Assembly (NCBI RefSeq): GCF_049316285.1
Contig: NZ_JBMOXA010000028.1
Location: 1 to 64,000, forward strand
DNA: 64,000 nt
DNA from: Rhodoferax_B sp049316285
GTDB lineage: Bacteria; Pseudomonadota; Gammaproteobacteria; Burkholderiales; Burkholderiaceae_C
Direction of reading: 5' to 3'
Of this stretch, positions 61,635-64,000 are shown one piece after another (position 1 is the stretch's first letter; every line of letters begins with the position of its first letter). The position numbers and the translations under genes were made by a program. Under the pieces are notes generated by a model. That model was not told where the DNA came from, made no database searches, and worked only from the letters and a program-made list of their open reading frames with translations.

Positions 61635-62576
61635 TTGAGCACCCGCCCCACGCTGGCCGAAGGCCTGGTGGTTTCCGTGCACGGCCGCCACTGCGTGGTG
61701 GAAACCGCCGACGGCACGCGCCGCATCTGCCATCCACGCGGCAAGAAGAGCACGGCCGTGGTGGGTGACCGTGTGGCATGGCTACCCGCCCTGCCCGGCC
61801 AGGGCGAGGAGGGCACGATAGAAAAACTGCTGCCGCGGCGCAATCTGTTTTACCGGCAGGATGAAATCCGCACCAAGTCGTTTGCCGCCAACCTGGACCA
61901 GGTGTTGATCTTGATCGCGGCCGAGCCCGAGTTCTCCGAAGTGCAGTTGTCGCGCGCGCTGATCGCAGCCGAGGCCGAGCGCATCACACCGCTGATCGTG
62001 CTGAACAAAAGCGATCTGGCCGAGCCCTTTCACCGCGCCTGGGGCTGGCTCGCGCCCTACCGCGCCATGGGCTACAACATTCTGCCGCTGTCGCTGAAGC
62101 AGGACGAGGCCAGCGTCGCGGCGCTCTCGGCCGCGCTGGCCGGCAAAACCACGCTGGTGCTGGGTCCGTCGGGCAGCGGCAAAAGCACCTTGATCAACCG
62201 GCTGGTGCCCGGCGCACTGGCCGCCACCGGCGAAATCTCACAGGCGCTGAATTCGGGCAAACACACGACCACCACCACCTCGTGGTACTGGGTCGAGCAA
62301 GACGTGGACAAGCCCGCAACGGCGCTGATCGACTCACCCGGCTTCCAGGAATTCGGCCTGCACCACGTTGACGCGCGGCATCTGGCGGACTTCATGCCCG
62401 ACTTCAAACGCCACATCGCGCAGTGCAAGTTCTACAACTGCACCCATTTGCATGAGCCCGGTTGTGGTGTGCGCGCAGCCATTGAAACCGGCGCCGACGA
62501 AGAACGCATCAGCGCCAGGCGCTACAAAATTTATGGCGACCTGTTTGAGGAGTTGAGCCAGGGGCCGCGCTACTGA
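61635..62576 (+). CDS. rsgA: ribosome small-subunit-dependent GTPase A
   Basis: A 313-aa circularly permuted GTPase that helps 30S subunit maturation. An N-terminal OB fold (about residues 1-75) precedes the G domain, with G4 IVLNKSDLAEP ahead of G1 LGPSGSGKSTLINRL, the order typical of RsgA. The following DSPGFQEFGL is G3. The C-terminal zinc-binding part has CKFYNCTHLHEPGCGV. The start is TTG; no ATG or GTG is available in frame. It follows the pterin dehydratase gene after 28 bp. Confidence 0.95.
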   Translation: MSTRPTLAEGLVVSVHGRHCVVETADGTRRICHPRGKKSTAVVGDRVAWLPALPGQGEEGTIEKLLPRRNLFYRQDEIRTKSFAANLDQVLILIAAEPEFSEVQLSRALIAAEAERITPLIVLNKSDLAEPFHRAWGWLAPYRAMGYNILPLSLKQDEASVAALSAALAGKTTLVLGPSGSGKSTLINRLVPGALAATGEISQALNSGKHTTTTTSWYWVEQDVDKPATALIDSPGFQEFGLHHVDARHLADFMPDFKRHIAQCKFYNCTHLHEPGCGVRAAIETGADEERISARRYKIYGDLFEELSQGPRY

Positions 62577-62580
62577 ACAA

Positions 62581-63684
62581 CTAAGCCGCAGCCGCCGGGC
62601 TTTGCAGGACGGCCTCCAGCGCCGCCACCAAGACCCCGCACTGCTGTGGTGTGCCAATGCTGATGCGCAGAAACTGCGCAATCCGCTCGGGCTTTTGAAA
62701 ATGCCGCACCAGGACACCATGGCCGCGCAAGGCCGCAGCCAACTCGGCCGCATCACGCCGCGGGTGGCGTGCAAACACAAAGTTGGCTTGCGACGGCAAG
62801 ACCACAAAACCCAGGTCCTCCAGCGCCAGAGTCAAACCCTCGCGCGCATCCACCACATCGGCCACCGTTTGCGCAAAGTAGGCCGTGTCGTTGTACGCGG
62901 CGGCCGCGCCGGCTTGGGCCAGGCGGTCCAGCGGGTAGGAGTTGAAGCTGTTTTTCACGCGCTCCAGTGCGTCTATCAATGGACGCTGGCCAAAGGCCGC
63001 ACCGACGCGTAAACCGGCCAAGGAGCGCGACTTGGAGAGTGTGTGCACCACCAGCAGGTTCGGGTACCGGGCGACCAGCGGCACCGCGCTGGCGCCACCA
63101 AAGTCGACATAGGCCTCGTCGACCAGCACCACCCGGTTGGGATGGGCCTGCAGCAGTTGTTCGATTTGTTCGAGCGGCAAGCCCATGCCCGTAGGTGCAT
63201 TCGGGTTGGCCACCACCACACCCGCAGGCAACTCGGCGCGCGGCGCGACCATGGCGGCCACATCCAGCCGCATGTCTTCATCCAAGGGCACGGTTTGCGC
63301 GGGAATGCCGTACAGGCCGCAGTACACGCGGTAGAAGCTGTAGGTCACGTCGGCAAACAGCAGCGGCGCACCGCCCTGCTGGAAGAACGCAAAGAAGGCG
63401 TGGGCCAGGACCTCGTCGGAGCCGTTACCCACAAACACCTGCTCCGCCTGCAGGCCGTGGTGGCGCGCGATGGTTTGGCGCAGCGTGGTGGATTCCGGGT
63501 CGGGATAGAGCTGCAGCCCGGTCAGCGTGGCCGCCTGAATGGCCTCCAGCACCTGGGGCGATGGTGGGTACGGGTTCTCGTTAGTATTGAGCTTGACCAG
63601 CTTGGCCTGCTTGGGTTGTTCGCCGGGCACGTAAGGCGTGAGTGTGCCCACCACCGGGCTCCAGAAGGGGGAAACTTCAGACAC
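62581..63684 (-). CDS. hisC: histidinol-phosphate aminotransferase
   Basis: A 367-aa PLP-dependent transaminase of histidine biosynthesis, class II fold. It has KLNTNENPYPPSPQV near the N-terminus, GNGSDEVLAHAF, VVVANPNAPTGMGLP, and the PLP lysine in HTLSKSRSLAGLRVGAAF (about residue 222). I choose the GTG at 63684 (VSEVSPFWSP) with TGGAG upstream; the open frame extends 15 codons further. Since it follows the cobD/cbiB gene, a cobalamin-type CobC/CobD decarboxylase was considered, but the sequence fits HisC. It converges on rsgA with 4 bp between stops. Confidence 0.9.
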   Translation of the reverse strand: MSEVSPFWSPVVGTLTPYVPGEQPKQAKLVKLNTNENPYPPSPQVLEAIQAATLTGLQLYPDPESTTLRQTIARHHGLQAEQVFVGNGSDEVLAHAFFAFFQQGGAPLLFADVTYSFYRVYCGLYGIPAQTVPLDEDMRLDVAAMVAPRAELPAGVVVANPNAPTGMGLPLEQIEQLLQAHPNRVVLVDEAYVDFGGASAVPLVARYPNLLVVHTLSKSRSLAGLRVGAAFGQRPLIDALERVKNSFNSYPLDRLAQAGAAAAYNDTAYFAQTVADVVDAREGLTLALEDLGFVVLPSQANFVFARHPRRDAAELAAALRGHGVLVRHFQKPERIAQFLRISIGTPQQCGVLVAALEAVLQSPAAAA

Positions 63685-63762
63685 AGAAACTCCAAAATAT
63701 GTAGCTGCTGCCGCATATGCAGCAAGCACTAGAGGCCAATTTTGTTTAGATTGAAACTGGCA

Positions 63763-64000
63763 CTAGCCGAGCAGCCGCGCCAGCGTCAGCAGTGCCAGCA
63801 AGCCCATCCAGACCACCACCGTACGCCACACCAGACCCACCACACTGCGCAGATGCGACAGTTCGGGCTCGCGCCCCGGGGTGGCCTCGGTGTCTTGCTG
63901 CAGCACGTCGGCTTCGAAGGTTTCGGCGCCGCCACTGGCCAGGCGCGGCGAAATCTTCAGCGCTTCGCCGCCCAGGCGCACGTTCAACGCGCCGGAAGTG
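63763..64000 (-). CDS. cobD: adenosylcobinamide-phosphate synthase, C-terminal part
   Basis: Only the last 78 or so codons are in the window; the gene runs off the right end, so its start is not seen. The visible sequence reads SGALNVRLGGEAL, then an acidic linker, then HLRSVVGLVWRTVVVWMGLL and a hydrophobic end. The SGALNVRLGG-type block and the final membrane helix fit CobD/CbiB, which attaches aminopropanol to cobyric acid in the membrane. The assignment rests on this short stretch and the neighbouring aminotransferase. The gap to hisC is 78 bp. Confidence 0.7.
   Translation of the reverse strand, partial: TSGALNVRLGGEALKISPRLASGGAETFEADVLQQDTEATPGREPELSHLRSVVGLVWRTVVVWMGLLALLTLARLLG

Noticed and set aside
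62581..63684. Cobalamin-pathway aminotransferase/decarboxylase next to cobD
   Set aside because: The motif set (NENPYPPSP, NAPTG, SKSRSLAGLRVG) and the length fit histidinol-phosphate aminotransferase better.

Overview
The window looks like chromosomal DNA of a GC-rich betaproteobacterium, most likely Burkholderiales/Comamonadaceae (Rhodoferax- or Polaromonas-like). This is inferred from gene content and order: a Bug-type solute-binding protein, dapA-bamC-MBL hydrolase, parC/parE separated by a lytic transglycosylase, lysC next to a tRNA-Ser, and the ATP-grasp/alpha-E/transglutaminase gene set. I see no IS element, intact prophage or CRISPR array, and most of the window is ordinary housekeeping chromosome.

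Layout. 0-8 kb: acetyl-CoA synthetase whose 3' end lies in a 140-bp tandem duplication, a UPF0114 membrane protein, a TfoX-like protein, an MltB-type transglycosylase, a small ferredoxin, and a LysR - Bug protein - aspartoacylase-like set. 8-11.4 kb: a large HAMP-PAS-GGDEF-EAL protein. 11.7-25 kb, the most interesting block: a split circularly permuted ATP-grasp + alpha-E pair (minus strand), comEC, then on the plus strand a transglutaminase/DUF2126 putative amidoligase, a fused ATP-grasp-alpha-E protein and a second transglutaminase with a Gln-rich tail. Both arms begin with a good sigma-54 -24/-12 promoter match. 25-39 kb: RidA, a 165-bp palindromic element, a chemoreceptor, parC, a lytic transglycosylase, parE, pepE, an MFS carrier, a 42-aa membrane peptide, a methyltransferase, dapA-bamC-MBL hydrolase. 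39-47 kb: a minus-strand set (isochorismatase-like hydrolase, amidohydrolase, DoxX, MFS with a fused C-terminal domain, SLAC1-type channel, perhydrolase-like alpha/beta hydrolase) with an AraC regulator upstream. 47-53 kb: a NarL/NarX-like two-component pair, a CoA-transferase pair and a zinc alcohol dehydrogenase, separated by gene-poor stretches and ending at tRNA-Ser(GCU). 53-64 kb: lysC, tilS, a diguanylate cyclase with duplicated sensor modules, a Gly-rich DEAD-box helicase, orn, an M48 protease - pterin dehydratase - rsgA set, hisC and the 3' end of cobD/cbiB.

The best candidate for incompletely described biology is the 11.7-25 kb block. It holds two versions of the same enzyme pair (split and fused), two transglutaminase-fold proteins and a glutamine-synthetase-like putative amidoligase. 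Sigma-54 control would tie it to a physiological signal such as nitrogen status. The families are known and were predicted to make or process amide/peptide linkages; the product is not known to me. A 40-codon reading frame repeating the first 21 residues of the alpha-E protein lies just upstream of that gene and is unexplained.
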